Positions 20,921-33,411 of a DNA stretch of 64,000 nucleotides are shown here, piece after piece. The DNA is from Chionoecetes opilio (Eukaryota > Arthropoda > Malacostraca > Decapoda > Majidae), in assembly GCA_016584305.1 (NCBI GenBank), contig JACEEZ010007144.1:38112-102111 (forward strand), given 5' to 3'. Under the pieces are notes generated by a model. It ran no database searches, was not told where the DNA came from, and saw nothing but the letters and a program-made list of their open reading frames with translations. The translations under genes were made by a program, and so were the position numbers. Every line of letters starts with the position of its first letter. Positions within the stretch are counted from its first letter, which is position 1.

Positions 20921-21612
20921 CCCGTTCACGCATGGTGACGCGATCGCGTCATAACGGGCCCGTCTGCAATCTGAGCTTTTGACGCGAATTGCGTCAAAAA
21001 AGTTAAAAATTCGCCAAAATAAAGTATTTATCAGAATTGCGTCAACATTTTCTGCGTCAAAGATCCAACCTAGACCTATAAAATAAACTAATTGTCAACT
21101 CTCGTGTGAGTGGATGTGAAATGATAAGGGTTGTGTGTCAGTTTCCATCAGCAGCAGCCTGTGAGCGTGAATTGTCGTCCCTTTAAAACGTGTCCCGAGC
21201 TGGCCATAATGGCCATATGAAAATTATAATGGTAGCATTGGAATCCTCATAAAAATCCGCTTTTATTGGCATATAAACCATAAAAAGTTGACTCGGGAAG
21301 TTTCGAGCTACGATGTGGTGAACGTAAGTATTTCTTATTTCTCTTTACTCAATATTTTTACTGAGTCGGTAAATTCCGCTATTTATTTGTATTTCTTGTT
21401 ATTTTTTCTTTCATAAGGCAGAATAATTCTCTTGCAAACCCAATGATATATAATAATGCCAGGAAAAAAGAATATACTTTGGTGAAATCGATAACATAAA
21501 AAAAAAATTCGCCGCACAGTCTGGCCATTTCGGGGGGGGGGCCCTTAGGGAGAAAAGACGGATTTTTAGGGGGAAAGGGGAAAAATTAAAAACTTTTTTC
21601 TAAGGGAAAACC
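20921..21612. mobile_element. second copy of the CCC/TTAA element, reverse orientation
   Basis: Preceded by TTAA at 20917-20920, it starts CCCGTTCACGCATGGTGACG. It then matches the reverse complement of 19776 back to about 19140 over some 600 bp. The last 80 bp before 21612 are badly degenerate, so the right end is approximate. Together with 19086-19776 it forms a large inverted pair about 1.1 kb apart. Confidence 0.8.
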
Positions 21613-21900
21613 CAATCTTTATTACATTTAAATTTTAAAAAACCTGTCTTGCCCCCGTTTTATTTTCCTCGGGGAAACGGCCACGGGGATGGGAAAACTG
21701 GGAACCCAAGCCACGGAAAAATCTTTCTAGTTTCCAGAAAGAAGTTTTTTTGTAATTTTTCCAAAAATGAAATTTTTTTATAAAATAATATAAAAATTAA
21801 TATATATATATGGGGAAAAAAAATTTAAATCACTGAAACCCTTTTGGTTTAAACTGGTTTTGGGAAAAGACAAGTTTTTTTTTTTTTTTTTTTTTTTCCC
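21520..21900. other. suspect low-quality sequence
   Basis: Homopolymer-rich, with runs of G, A, C and T inflated relative to the homologous arm at 19090-19165, ending in a long T run (21870-21897). It looks like base-call or consensus error and should not be trusted in detail. Confidence 0.5.
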
Positions 21901-22440
21901 CACCTATTCTATAGCGCGGGTGGCAGTGAGCTCCAGGGGGGGATGGTAGGCCCTGAAGGCCACTCAAGGGCTGTGAGGGTTGGCCCGCCCGTGGTGGTGC
22001 AGGCAGGATTCTTATAGTGCGCCTGTGATTAGAGGCTCATGCCCCTGTGTCCTCCCAAGGACCCGAGCGAAGGTGGAGTTAAGGACAGGGGATAGTTTGC
22101 GTAATTTTTGTTTCAAATGATTAAAATTAAGTTGTACAGGTACAGTACGTAACAATACGTACAGAGCTTGATTTTAAAGTGATTTAAAATGATACCCGTG
22201 TTAAAATGCGACGGGGTCCCCTAACTCTCTACATGTACAACAATGCTCCCCTTCCTTGGATTACATGCCGCTGCTACCCGTTTATTTTAAATTAGTTTTT
22301 GCTTTACAGTAGGTTTTTTTTTTTATTTATTTTTATTTTACCCATATCAGAGGAGAACATTGCAATAACTCGGCACATTGAATAACTCGGCAAGGGCCAG
22401 AGCCCCTATCGTGCCGAGTTATAAGGCTTTTACTGATAAT
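21900..22440. other. dispersed-repeat fragments, unassigned
   Basis: Contains the TATAGTG-CGCCTGTGATTA motif shared with 606-634, and short inverted TAACTCGGCA motifs at 22366-22425 that resemble the edge of a DNA element. No gene is seen. Confidence 0.45.
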
Positions 22441-22454
22441 ATATATATACAAGT

Positions 22455-22740
22455 TACTAAAGGACGTGTTTTAGCAACATTGCGAATATCCGCCGCGTCA
22501 AGCTGTTGGTTTGATAACCGGCCTGACGCCAGAATCCAAAACTCAACTCAGCTGTTCACCTTCAGCTCTGATCACGCGCGCCCAATCGAGTGCCATGTTC
22601 GTGCAGTATTGATCAAGTTCTTCAAGCCAACCAAACCCTCCTATCCAACTGATAAGTACTCTGAGTTAGCATTAGCCCGGGGTAGGCGTCAGGAAACGAT
22701 AGGTTTGGGTTTTTTAAAGGTAAGAATTCAAGTTAAATAT
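22455..22740 (+). repeat. dispersed repeat, copy 1 (with 39484-39765)
   Basis: About 285 bp, from ACTAAAGGACGTGTTTTAGC to GGTAAGAATTCAAGTTAAAT, recur at 39484-39765 with roughly 90% identity by eye. The chance ORF through it is not conserved, because the second copy has indels. It ends in a GGTAAGAA splice-donor-like sequence in both copies. Confidence 0.8.
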
Positions 22741-23786
22741 ATGTTTGTGACATAAAATTTCCACATGGTGCCCCAAGTAAGGAATATTGACAGTACATGC
22801 TATTCGGAGTGGTCGTTGTGAGGCATATTCATGAGCCCATCACAACAGGTGGTTAATAGAGCGGAGGTGATGTGTACTGGGGCGTCAGGAAGACAGACAG
22901 CCTCGACCCAACAGCCGCGTCATCACCATACGCCAGTTAGGAGATAACACCAGTGGTTACGTAGTTAGTTGTAATAATAAAGTGGTGGTTGTCAATAAGC
23001 CTGGTTATGCGTCATGGTAAACCGAAGCCATGGCAGTTCCACCACTTAATAGTCCAGTCAAAATATGAATGGACCCACCACAAATTGCAATAGAAACGAA
23101 GTTATATTTTTCTGAAACCTTGATGCCTACTGAATATCTGCCCAAGATTATACTTAAATATTTTGAGTGGAACATGGTTTTTCAGGTCATTTGCGTTTTG
23201 GTTACTTTTTCGGACTACCGCAATAATTGGAAATTAAATATACGACAATATCACTCTTAATAATACAACAAAACAACTTTTAATTATTTATTTAACCAGT
23301 TGTGGCCTGGTTATGGCAAATGACAACTGTCACATGCAATAATGAACAAAATATTATGCCTATAATTTTTGCACATCAAAAAATATGGGATTAAATTTAT
23401 ACTTAAAATGTGACGCTTATCATTTTAAACCCATTATTACTGATCCCCACCTTAGCTGTGAAATGCAGAAATAAAACTTGATTTATATATAGCCCCTCAC
23501 CAAAAATGTATTGCTAGTCTTCTTCAGGAAACTGACATTACCCGTAAAGGTGATACCGGGTATTAAATTTGAGCTGATGTGAGTCTGGGAATTTCGTGAA
23601 AAATATTCTTTGAGCTGAATAAAGTTCGTAATTTCTAGTACTTAATTAGTTTAATAGTGAGTCAAGAAATATAGTTAGATAGGTAGGCATATACATATAT
23701 AGATAATTACAATTACAAACACAAGGTCTTATATTATATAGGGGAATGTTGGGATACACTACCAAAACTATGTGTACACAATGAAC
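22741..23786. other. spacer, possible LTR-like fragment
   Basis: Positions 22815-23030 contain TGTGAGGCATATTC, an AATAAA signal (22976) and CTGGTTATGCGTCATGG, features that could be a solo LTR; no matching second LTR was found. The rest is AT-rich without genes. Confidence 0.3.
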
Positions 23787-23796
23787 TTAGGTCCGT

Positions 23797-26700
23797 TCAC
23801 AATATTTAAACCACGTCACTTCATCTCTTCCATGGTCACCATCATCAGCAGCATCGAAAACGTCTACTGATTCGTCTGCATTTGAACAACTACCTCTGCA
23901 CAGTCCACACATGCGAATGTGCAAGGCAGCCCAATTTTCCGACAACCAACAACGTTTACCACTGCAGCCACCCTTGCATGAACATCTAACAAGCTTTAGG
24001 AGATACTCTGGTGCTGCAGCGAGGTCAGAATGCACAGGGATCATCCTGGTGTCCATGATACTCCATCCCCAGTCAAGTGGATTGAGTTTGTGTTCCTTTC
24101 CACTCATGAACCTGATGGAATACCCGTAGGCTGTGATATTTGGAAGCTGAAGCTCGTTGGCGGAAGTACCCGTGGTGCAATGCTGTTCTGTTTGTTGTCA
24201 CCTTAGCATGAAATTTTACTACTCTCAATTCGTTTAAATTGTCTGATGGTTTCCCTCCGTACACAACAAACCATTGCTCTGTCTCCTGCAGCAATGATCT
24301 CATCCTGTGTTGAGTATTCATTGCCGAAAATTAGGGCACGCTTGCCGGAACATATCATTGTCCTTGAACAGTTTGAGTCCATTGCCTTGCCGATCCCAAA
24401 GACCCTTGATGTCGTGTCGCATCCCAGGTATGCATGGATGAAGAGAATGTTTTCACACACAGTCTCACCCAGAGCCTCTCTGACTTTGCCAATGTCCAAG
24501 TATTGTCTTGGATTCAATGAACCCCTTTTCGGCTCCGACATTAAGTAGAGACTGTGCGCACTATTCTTGCTGAAATAATAGCACAGTAGTATCAACAAGT
24601 CAGTGTCTTCGCCAACAAGAACAGTGTTGGATTTTGAAGAACTACGAACTGCAGTTGTTGCTATGAGTAGGTCCGCATCTCCACTCGCATGAAGCACTTC
24701 ACAATGAGATTCTTCCAGTTTCTTACCAAGGATGTCTATGAATTGTTGCTTGTTATTCTTGTTCCGAAGAAACTCTTCCTTCTTGACAGTAAGCGTCATG
24801 GTTTCAGAAAAAGATACCTTCACTGATGGTCGCTCACCATCCTTTTCTGATGAGCACAGTCTTTCGTTGAGGGACCTTGACGATAGCCATCAAACACGAC
24901 GATAGCATGCCCGTAGTGCCTACTAACATATTTCAGGTAGCGGTCAAGAATATTATTGTACTGTTCACCTGACTGCCACGGTATGCGCTGCAATAGGGCA
25001 CCGCCATCTAGTACGTATTGTATATCGGATGTTGTATAGTATCGGCAGGTGCCAAGGATTTGATTGCTGAGGCTAACGCTGGCTTATTGGCGGAGAGCAA
25101 GGCCATATTTAGTCTCGAACAAAGAAGGAGGATATGCGCATAACTCACAAACGAGTGCTTTGGATAAGTCCCCTAATTCAGTGCCAGCGATCACAAGTCT
25201 CTGGAAGAGTAACTGAGGGTGATATTGATGTCTCCTCTGGTGTCGTCATTGCAGTCTCTGAGTCCATAGTTATGGCTTGACTGTTCTTCTTGATGATGTA
25301 TTCAAGCACACGTTTACCACTCATCTGCCCCAAGACCCTTTCTCCCACGGTTTTCGCGTCATCAACATTGACCGCTGTTTGGCAACTATACCAGTGAAAA
25401 TGTTGTGAAGAGTATCGTTTTCTTGAAAGGGATCCCTCTCATGAAGAAACGCAAGCATTTTCTGGGTATCAGCTACATCATTCTTCTGTCTAGACTTTGA
25501 TAGATCCTTGTGTTGTTCACTTGTCACATACATCACTTCAGTGAGGTGTTGGAGGGCGTTGTTCACCTCTGCACAGACAGGGCTAGCCATGACCCAGACT
25601 GAGCGCTGTGTCTCTGTCATCCCTCTTCCACTGGTCAGCCCCACCTGATGTCTTCAGGCTCCTCATAAGTACTTTGCTCGATGACTAAATCGGTTAGACA
25701 GACCAGCCAGTATCTGTCGCTCCGTCGGACAACTTGGAATCCTTGGAGAAATTTCTGATGTACTTCTGGATGGTCCTTCGGTAACTCTGTCATAAGTTGC
25801 AGATATATGTGAAGGCACTTTGTGTAGTGCCTGTGTCCGGAAGCTGCAAGATATGGCAGCATGGCGCGCAGGACATGCAAGTGAAGCATCCAATCCCCTG
25901 TTCTTTCAGATTCAGAAATAAACGGATAATGTCCACCATTTCCATGTATTGTAACCACAGTCTCGCTGTCCGTTGATCCTTCATTGCATCAATCACATGC
26001 TTGATTTTGTCTCCAATGACCTCCATCACCTTCGACGGACTCGATGTCTGACACTGCTTGGTCACCCGACATCAGACCGTCAAAACACGTCACCTGCATC
26101 ATGAGCTCTGTTGGAAGTGTAGGCTCACTGTCTCCATCACTTGGTAGGTTATCTGAAAATACCTTGGAAACAAGTTTTGCATTGAGTGCGGCGTAACGAG
26201 AGATGTCCAGTATAGCTCTAGACACGCTTATTGCCACTCATCATGTGGGTTGTAGTGTTGCTAGCATATGCAACTTCCAGAACTCTTTGAGTCCGTACCA
26301 GACATCAGGTGGCCAATACACCCAAGAAAACTCATGAGTGTATGGAATCCTCCTAGTCTTAGAAACAATCGAGTGAAGTTTGCTGTCCGCTGGCTCGCTC
26401 TTGACTATGGTGAGAGCTTTCCACCAAAGTGGCTGATCAAATGTCAGTATCGGGGTTAACACCATAATCTCTGCGCATGTTCACAAACGAAATGCAGTGT
26501 GGAGTTGATGCAGTCCAAGTCACTTGGACTGAGATCAATCATGGGCAGAAACATTATTGATGCCTCACCCGGATGTTCTCCCTTGTGTACCATCTGCATC
26601 ATTCCAGTCCAAGAGGTCGAGGTGATCGAACTGTGAGCGAAACCTTCCAGAGGAGATCAACATTTGAGCTGATTTGTCGCAGGTCAGTAGACTCCGGAAG

Positions 26701-28208
26701 CTTCTCGTAGATAAGTGACTGCAGTCCTCCACATGCTGATGTGAATGGACGTATATTGATTCGCCCCACTTGTGCGATATCCTCTGCTGAGACAGCTTAC
26801 TACGGCAATCTGAAGTGTCGGACTGCTTTTGGGTCACACAACGCATGATGCCCATGCCATGGAATGTGTTGTCTCCCATTTAATGTGCCAGATGTCATGG
26901 TCAACATTGTCCGCCACATATTGAATGAAATGTCCAAGGGGTTAAACAGGGATATCTGTTCCACTCGTGACTGCTGCGCTGCGCTCATACGTTTTGCACC
27001 TCCGTGTATGAACAAGTATACCCATGTGCAAAGAGCGTGTCTATGAGAATACGAGAACCGAAATGGTAGTGCATTTGGGATACCAAGACCCAGCAACAGT
27101 GGAGCTTGAAGGATCCTATGGCCTCGTGGCTTTGCATGATCGCCTGTCCGAGTGAGCAGATTTTTAAGTCTTTTCCTTTCCCACAAAGAGCATTTCCAGC
27201 AAGGCTTTAGTGACTCTGGTAGGAACTTGGTTGCAGCATTGACAGTGGACATGTCGATAGTAGTCGGGTAAATGTTCCTAATTTGAGATACCTGTTTATG
27301 GTCACTTTTAATGAGATCCAGCGGCTGTCTGATCAGCGCCACTTTTCTGCTTCAGGATCACTTTCCTTTTGTTGACGATAGAAGGCCTGAAGAATCGACG
27401 ATGCACACACCCTAAATGTCACAACATTTGGTTTTCCATTCATGTCTGCAATTATGATCTTATCACCAAATGATGAGAAGGTTATCCTTCTGTATGAAAA
27501 ACCCATATGCATCACAGCCAGTGTCTACTAGGAAGTCCTCACATTTTCCCAATTAAATCATAATTGTGGTTAGTTCCTCATCATTTCCTTCAGGTACTTT
27601 GCCACCTTCAGGAACGCTTCATTCTGATTTGGTCCTTAGGTCGAACCAACTTCTGCTTTTTGGATGAAGACGCCTCTTCCGATTGGAATTTGATGGTAAC
27701 TGTTTCTTTGTACGAAGTTAGTACTGCACACGTTATGGTATACCGCATCTGCTGCGTGTAGATCGCCAACAACTGCAATTCTGCTCTCACTGTAGTCTGA
27801 CCAATTGTCTAATCGATTTTCACAGGCAGTCGACACATGATTTTGGAAGTCGAATGTCTTAACATGGATCAACATATGATCCTTTTTCCTCCCCTGGTAC
27901 TTTTTCAGGATTACCACAGGAAAAGACACTGAGTTCGGTAGTCAAACGCTGAATCCAAAGAACGAAGGCACCTCCCTTTGTCTGCATCAGACGAAACATT
28001 GTTTTCCGCTTCAGAGAAAGTTCAATGTCTCTCACATTACAGAACACCCTCCGGCAATCTGTATGAACTGCCTGTCCTGGATGGACTTGGACTTCTTCAC
28101 CACGCTCACTTCCAGCTTCTTTGATCCTCGTACAAACCTTTATCCGTCAGTGTACTGGTTGGATCACAGGAGAGGGTTTTCTTACAGAAGACGCAGTCAC
28201 CCATGTTG
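23797..28208 (-). pseudogene. large intronless pseudogene of a widespread invertebrate family, function unknown
   Basis: About 1,400 codons can be followed on the minus strand through many frameshifts and stops, with no sign of introns. Landmarks from the N-terminus: MGDCVFCKKTL at 28208; TFDFQNHVS and RIAVVGDLHAADAVYHNVC (27700-27860); FGDKIIIADMNGKPNVVTFR (27400-27475); YPTTIDMSTVNAATKFLPES (27210-27270); GDNTFHGMGIM (26850-26879); ILTFDQPLWWKALTIV (26410-26455). A nuclease-like core lies at 24203-24823 with GDADLLI (residues 48-54), VLVGEDTDLLILL (68-80) and IHAYLGCDTTSRVFGIGK (129-146). A Cys-rich tail follows (RCSCKGGCSGKRC, CGLCRGSC, 23860-23990). The spaced acidic residues recall FEN1/PIN-type nucleases; this is inference. 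I recognise the family as common in cnidarian, mollusc and arthropod genomes but know no function. Lack of introns suggests retroposition or carriage by a mobile element. Confidence 0.75.
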
Positions 28209-28840
28209 CTGAAAAGAGAGGAAACTTAGGATTACATTGTTTTCCCTCTGTTTTCCGACTATAAATGTACATGTTCATATACATGTTCATACAAAATACA
28301 AAATACAGTATACTCTCCAAGTTTTTTAAGTTAATCGGGTAAGTGGTTAACGGCCCAAATTGGTACTAATGAAATGTTAAAAAAAAATTGAAATGTTAAA
28401 AAAAAAATTTTGTTGAAAATTTAATGTTAAAAAATGTTACAGAATTTTTTTTTGTTAAAACTTTAAATAAAAATAAAACCTTAAACAATCCTACATTAAA
28501 TATAATACTCCTTACATTCACAATGACCGCAGCGTTGAACTGTCCTCTGCACACCGATCCAATTTCTCACTGCAAGCGTCACTCCACCTCTCGTTCACGG
28601 CTCTCGTTCAATCTGAAAAAAATAATTGATCCACTCATTAGAATTGAGTATAATTTCATATATTTGTTCTGGGGATCAACAGGTTTCATAAAAATATTGT
28701 TTTGTTTCTATTGCAATTTGTGGTGGGTTAGGGGTAAAAACGCGCTAAATTGATTGGACTATAAGATATAATACTTCAATTAATAATCACAACCTCGTAA
28801 TCACTTGCATATAATATTTTATTTGACTTAAATATCAACT
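28209..28840. other. AT-rich spacer with a pogo-like end
   Basis: At 28306 the sequence TACAGTATACTCTCCAAG, then TTAATCGGGTAAG, resembles a pogo/Tigger TIR after a TA target. The opposite end was not found. No gene is supported; the ORF at 28424-28753 is AT-rich and unremarkable. Confidence 0.35.
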
Positions 28841-28846
28841 AAATCG

Positions 28847-29880
28847 TGGCGGAAGTAGCAAAAAGTTCATTATCAGCTAAATTAGGGTGCATTACACGAA
28901 TATATAAAAAGTGTGATGACACAGCTAGAGCTGCTCCTATTAATTATACTAGTTTAAAGATAAGTCTGCCATTGTTAAAGAAGCAATGGGATAAATATTA
29001 AGAGGCTTACTTAGTTTATGAAGTTCAATTAAGAGAAGCTGGGGATAAAGAAATAATTCACCAATGTGTGACCAAGTATGAACACGAGTGTCAAGAATAT
29101 CTTGATAAGATACTTGAATATGAGTGAATATAATTACTGGAGTGTGCTCAAAAACCCACAGCTGAAGCCTCTTTACCCCAAATTAAACTACCAGACTTGT
29201 CAGTACCTCAGTATACAAAGGTAAATTGGTTCTCCTGGGATAAATTCAAATTTACTGATGATGGAACAGACTTAACAGAGGTGCATAAATTAACTTATTT
29301 GTTGGGTCAGTTGAGAGGTCCTGCATATTTACTGGTAAAGGAGTTAACAGTTGAAAATGCCATTTATAATGTGGTTCTCCAAGATTCTCAAGGATAGTTT
29401 TGAAGATAAAACTTTATTGTAAAGAATCTTTTTGCAGGTTTATGGATCTATCAAGTCCTTCTCATAATTTAGAGGAATTAGAAGATTTCAGAGTAACTTT
29501 GAATTGCACCCTTAGAGCAATTGAAGCTCATAAACCCTTTGATTGAGTCAGACTGAATGGTCAGTATTATGATATTGGTAAAACTAACAACCAGAGGTAT
29601 AATAGTAACTTCTTCATGGTCAAACACATAGAAGAGGGATTATTGCAGAAGTGCAAACATTTGCAGAGTATTGAGCAAGAGACCCTGCCCAGGGAGAGAG
29701 ATTACTAGACCTAAGAGTAATTAGCTATATCAGCCACCCTTAGAGGTTAAAGATCCGTCGTTAGTGGGTATTTATTCCGTGCCTGTTAAAGTTACGGAAA
29801 TCAAACAGCCTGTAGTTAAGATTCAAACAACTCATCCTACCAGTAAACCACAAAGGCCTACTAAAATAAAAGATACAATC
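28847..29880 (+). pseudogene. BEL/Pao-type gag remnant (DUF1759-like)
   Basis: The plus-strand frame reads VAEVAKSSLSAKLGCITRIY, then LPLLKKQWDKY, with stops at about 29000 and 29126. The hallmark region follows: LPQIKLPDLSVPQYTKVNWF, SWDKFKFTDDGTDLTEVHKL, then TYLLGQLRGPAYLLVKELTV. This is the DUF1759 signature of BEL/Pao gag proteins (leucine/proline start, WxSFWDxF-like motif, KxxYLxxxLRGPA). Later parts read in other frames as far as 29880. No protease, RT or LTR is seen here. The remnant is cut by the TTAA element that begins at 29887. Confidence 0.72.
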
Positions 29881-29886
29881 CCTTAA

Positions 29887-30768
29887 AGTAATCGTCCAGA
29901 CCATTTCATCATTCCTGATTAATGCAGTCAAAATATAGCAATTATCGAGTATATCAACAATATCTTGTCACTTTTTGATCCAATCACCCGTTTTAAAATG
30001 ATCCGCATTCAAAATCTGTAAATTCCCCGAGCTCTCAAAACACAACTGACGACCAGCAGACGATGAACCACGGCTCGGTGACGTCAGGCGGGAAAGCCTC
30101 CCAGCCCGGCCCTGATACAAATACACGTAAACTCAAAAAAAAATATAGTACTTGAAGAATTTTGGGTGTTTCAGATATATTTGTTTTGCGATATGGCATA
30201 TACTTGCATCTTTTATGGATACAGCAAGAAAGCTGTGCCTTTCCAGAGAGCTTAGCACCATTTCCGACCTATTTGGCCATGATATATGTGTGCAGCGCTG
30301 GGGATGGCGGGCGAGAGGCGCGGGGTTTGGTGAAGCAGATTGTCTTGCTGCGCACCTCTCGCCCGCCACTCCCCGGCGCTGCACACATATATCAGGGCCC
30401 AAATAGGTCGAAAAGGGGTGCTAAGCTCTCTGGAAAGGCACAGCTTTTCTTGCTGTTTTCCAAAAAGGGGATGCAAGTATATGCCATATCGAAAAAAAAA
30501 AAATATCAAAAACCCCCAAAAATTCTTCATGACATATATTTTTTCTGAGTTTACGTGTATTTGTATGGCTGGGAGGCTGCCTGCCGTGACGTCACCAGCA
30601 AGTTTCTCGCCTCGGCTGGATGGGGCTGTTGTTTTTCCCGCGCTTTTTACAACAGTCATGTTTGTAGGGAAATACGGGCGTGGAATTAATTATTTTTTGT
30701 GGATTAAGCATTTTGAATGAACATTCAACTTAATTATGGCAAAGAAAAAATGGGTCTGGACGATTACC
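29887..30768. mobile_element. palindromic TTAA-inserted element, 882 bp
   Basis: Starts AGTAATCGTCCAGACC, ends GGTCTGGACGATTACC, with TTAA at 29883-29886 and 30769-30772. The inner 2 x 330 bp form a long inverted repeat centred near 30335, with arms including TACAAATACACGTAAACTCA and AGCTGTGCCTTTCCAGAGAG; the outermost 200 bp of the two sides differ. The two sides match opposite ends of the 16514-18842 element, so this is an internally deleted, foldback derivative of that family. ORFs across the hairpin on both strands are mirror artefacts. Confidence 0.88.
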
Positions 30769-30772
30769 TTAA

Positions 30773-31252
30773 GGGTGTTGATAACCTTCAGCTGATAGAC
30801 ATTTGTGGGTTTTTCCAACACTCAGATATGATAGTTGTTCCAGGCTCAATCGTTGCCTTTATGAGGGCATAGAAGAGTTTTGCTGTGAAACGTCAAGTTT
30901 CACTACTGATGTTAACACATATGAGAAACATTCGTCAAAATGCATTTACAAAATATCAGTATGGTTTCTATGTCCAATGAATGTTTATCAAAGAAAGTAT
31001 TCCGTAAAGGGGCCTGGCTCCATGTGCATTTTTTATTTTTATTTATTTTTGTGCCGAGGTGAAAGGAATTGGTCTTTGCCCTGTGAAGACGGGGCTGTAT
31101 TGTACATGAGAAATGATGAGGAGCCAGAGAGGAGGCCTTGCCATGTGTGATGTGAGTGAGGCAGGAAGCAGGGTGTGGGCTCCTCAGGCAGGAGGCAGAG
31201 TGTCAAGGCAGCGTGTGGCTCTCTGTGTCCTGACTGTTACCATTTTTTGCAG
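30773..31252 (+). other. 5' flank/intron of zinc-finger copy 1
   Basis: Shares phrases with 40664-41367: cttcagctgatagac, ccaggctcaat-gttgccttta, then gtgccgaggtg and tgtacatgagaaatgatgag. This shows that the zinc-finger duplication included upstream DNA. It ends in a polypyrimidine tract and AG at 31252, a likely 3' splice site. Confidence 0.6.
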
Positions 31253-32530
31253 GTGCTGAGGTCACAGTCCAAGCCGGCCGCTCCGCCCCGCACGGGACCC
31301 GGCTTTTCTCCGGCTCCCTGAGGGTTCCCCCCGGACCCCGGCCTTCGCGTGTGCTGGAGAAAGTATTGCTGCAGTGAAGGCTGTGGGGCCGGGCCCGCAG
31401 CATGAGTGGCCGGGGGCAACAAGATCAGTCCCGCCTCAGGTGTGGGGAGGCACAGGTGTGATGGCAAGAATCACCTGGAGGGAGGCAGCTCAGGCCACAA
31501 GGCAGACAGGGAGCTGAAGTGCCAACAGTGTGGAAAAAACATTCAAAAGCAAAAGTCAGCTCAAAATTCATTCTATGAGACACAGTGGTGTTAAGAATTA
31601 TGAATGTCTGGAGTGTGGGAAAAGATTTACTGCAAAGAGTGACCTCACCAAACACACCCTGACACACAATGGTGTTAAAAAATCAAGAATGTTTAGATGT
31701 GGGAAAAGATTTACTAGAAAGCGTAGCCTCACCGCACACACCCTGATACACAGTAAAGTTAAGACTCTGAATGTCTGGAGTGTGGGAAAAAATTTACTAC
31801 AAAGGCTAGCCTCACCACACACACCCTGACACACAGTGGTGTTAAGAACTATGAATGTTTGGAGTTGTGGGAAAAGATTCTCTCAAAAGGGTGACCTCAC
31901 CAAACACACCCTGATACACAGTGGGGTAAAAATTTATGAAAAGTCTAGAGTGTGGGAAAGGTTCACTCAAAAAAGGGTAACCTCACCAAACACACCCTGA
32001 TACACAGTGGTGTTAAAAATCATAAATGTCTAGAAATGTGAAAAGGTTTTATTTCCAGTTCTGATCCCCACCACACACACCCTGACACACAGTGGTGTTA
32101 AAATTTTGTTAAAAATTATGAATGTCCCCGGAATGTGGGAAAAGGTTTTTTCACCAGTTCTAGCCTCACCACACACACCCTGACACAACGTGGTGTTTAA
32201 AAATTATGAATGTCTGGAATGTGGGAAAAGGTTTTTACACCAGTTTTTAGCCCCACCACACACACCCTGACACACAGTGGTGTTAAAAATTAATGTCTGG
32301 AATGTGGGAAAAAGTATTATACCAGTTCTAGCCTCACCCCAAAACAACCCTGACACAAAGTGGTGTTAGAAATTATAAATGTCAAGAGTGTGGGAAAAGT
32401 TTTCATACCAATTCTATACACAACAAACATATCTTTAGACACACCGGCTTGCGGGAGTTCAAGTGTGATATTTGTAGCAAGTGTTTCAAGACAAAGGATG
32501 ATATTGCCAGGCACGTGGGAAGATTTCCCC
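31253..32530 (+). pseudogene. C2H2 zinc-finger gene, copy 1 (dead)
   Basis: Paralogue of the genes at 41504 and 43110. The ATG at 31402 (MSGRGQQDQ) is followed by an extra base near 31430 and another in the A run near 31540. Finger units CGKRFTAKSDLTKHTLTH and similar then recur to about 32530 in changing frames, with TGEKP-type linkers replaced by the family's SGVKN. Nine or so finger units can be counted, many with lost cysteines or indels, ending in the family's terminal finger (FKCDICSKCFKTKDDIARH) and TGA. An AATAAA signal at 32719 remains. Not translatable as a whole. Confidence 0.85.
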
Positions 32531-33411
32531 TTATGAGGTGGTGTGTTGTGTGGACAAGTGTGGCTGTTCCCGTGCCTGTGTGAGTGTGTCCTGTGTGGCA
32601 ATGGGTGGTGGTGGTGGTGGGCAGTGTGTTACATGTGTGGTGGCAGCCGTGCCCTTGTGTTCTGTGAGGGAGTAATGGCCCCAGCAGTTGTTAGGTTGGC
32701 AGTGCAGGTGTGACTTTCAATAAATGTGTGCTTGGTAAAACCTTTGTTTGTGTATATCTTCAGGGTTGATGTCACAGTTGTTTGGTAAGCTTCTTAGCCT
32801 GAATCATTGTCACAGGTGTCCTGTACCACACTAAACTGTGCCACATTTCTCACCATTATCAAAGACGATGATGTTTCACTAGGGAATGTTTCACAATTAA
32901 GTGTGCTACAGAACACCTGTGACCCAAATGCTGACTCCCCCTTTCACCAGTGGTGCTCTCATGGCCTCTCATATCCGAGATGCCGCTCATAATTCACTAC
33001 AACCTACGTGTAAAAACAGTTGAATTATCAGATGATATACAAATGTTAACACCAAGCTTCATTCCTGAGTCACTAGCCCAAAAGTACTGGAGCATTTTGG
33101 GCAGAAGGGAGTTGACCACAAGTCTATTGAATATCCTGCACGATCACTGGCTTCTACGACACTAATGGCAGACTTCATGAAGCATCACGTATCCTCTCCA
33201 GAATGTCTTGAACTGTCTCTTCACTCCAAACCATTGGTTCTCGCTGGGAAAACCATCACCGAAGCGCGTGTGTTATAGCTCATGTCACCATCTTTTCCAG
33301 GTTTATTTCTCCATATATAAACAAGCTGGATTTCTGATATAACTTTTCTCAAATTTTATTATATATATTTTTCTTATTATTTTCAACCCCCCCCCCCCCC
33401 CTTCTCCCCTA
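32531..33411. other. 3' flank of copy 1, no gene seen
   Basis: Contains the ZNF 3' UTR with AATAAA at about 32719, then non-repetitive DNA without a recognisable gene. A poly-C run lies at 33388-33402. Confidence 0.5.

Noticed and set aside
30133..30720. Mirror-image ORFs on both strands around 30.3 kb
   Set aside because: They arise because the element is a long palindrome; both strands give nearly the same peptide.
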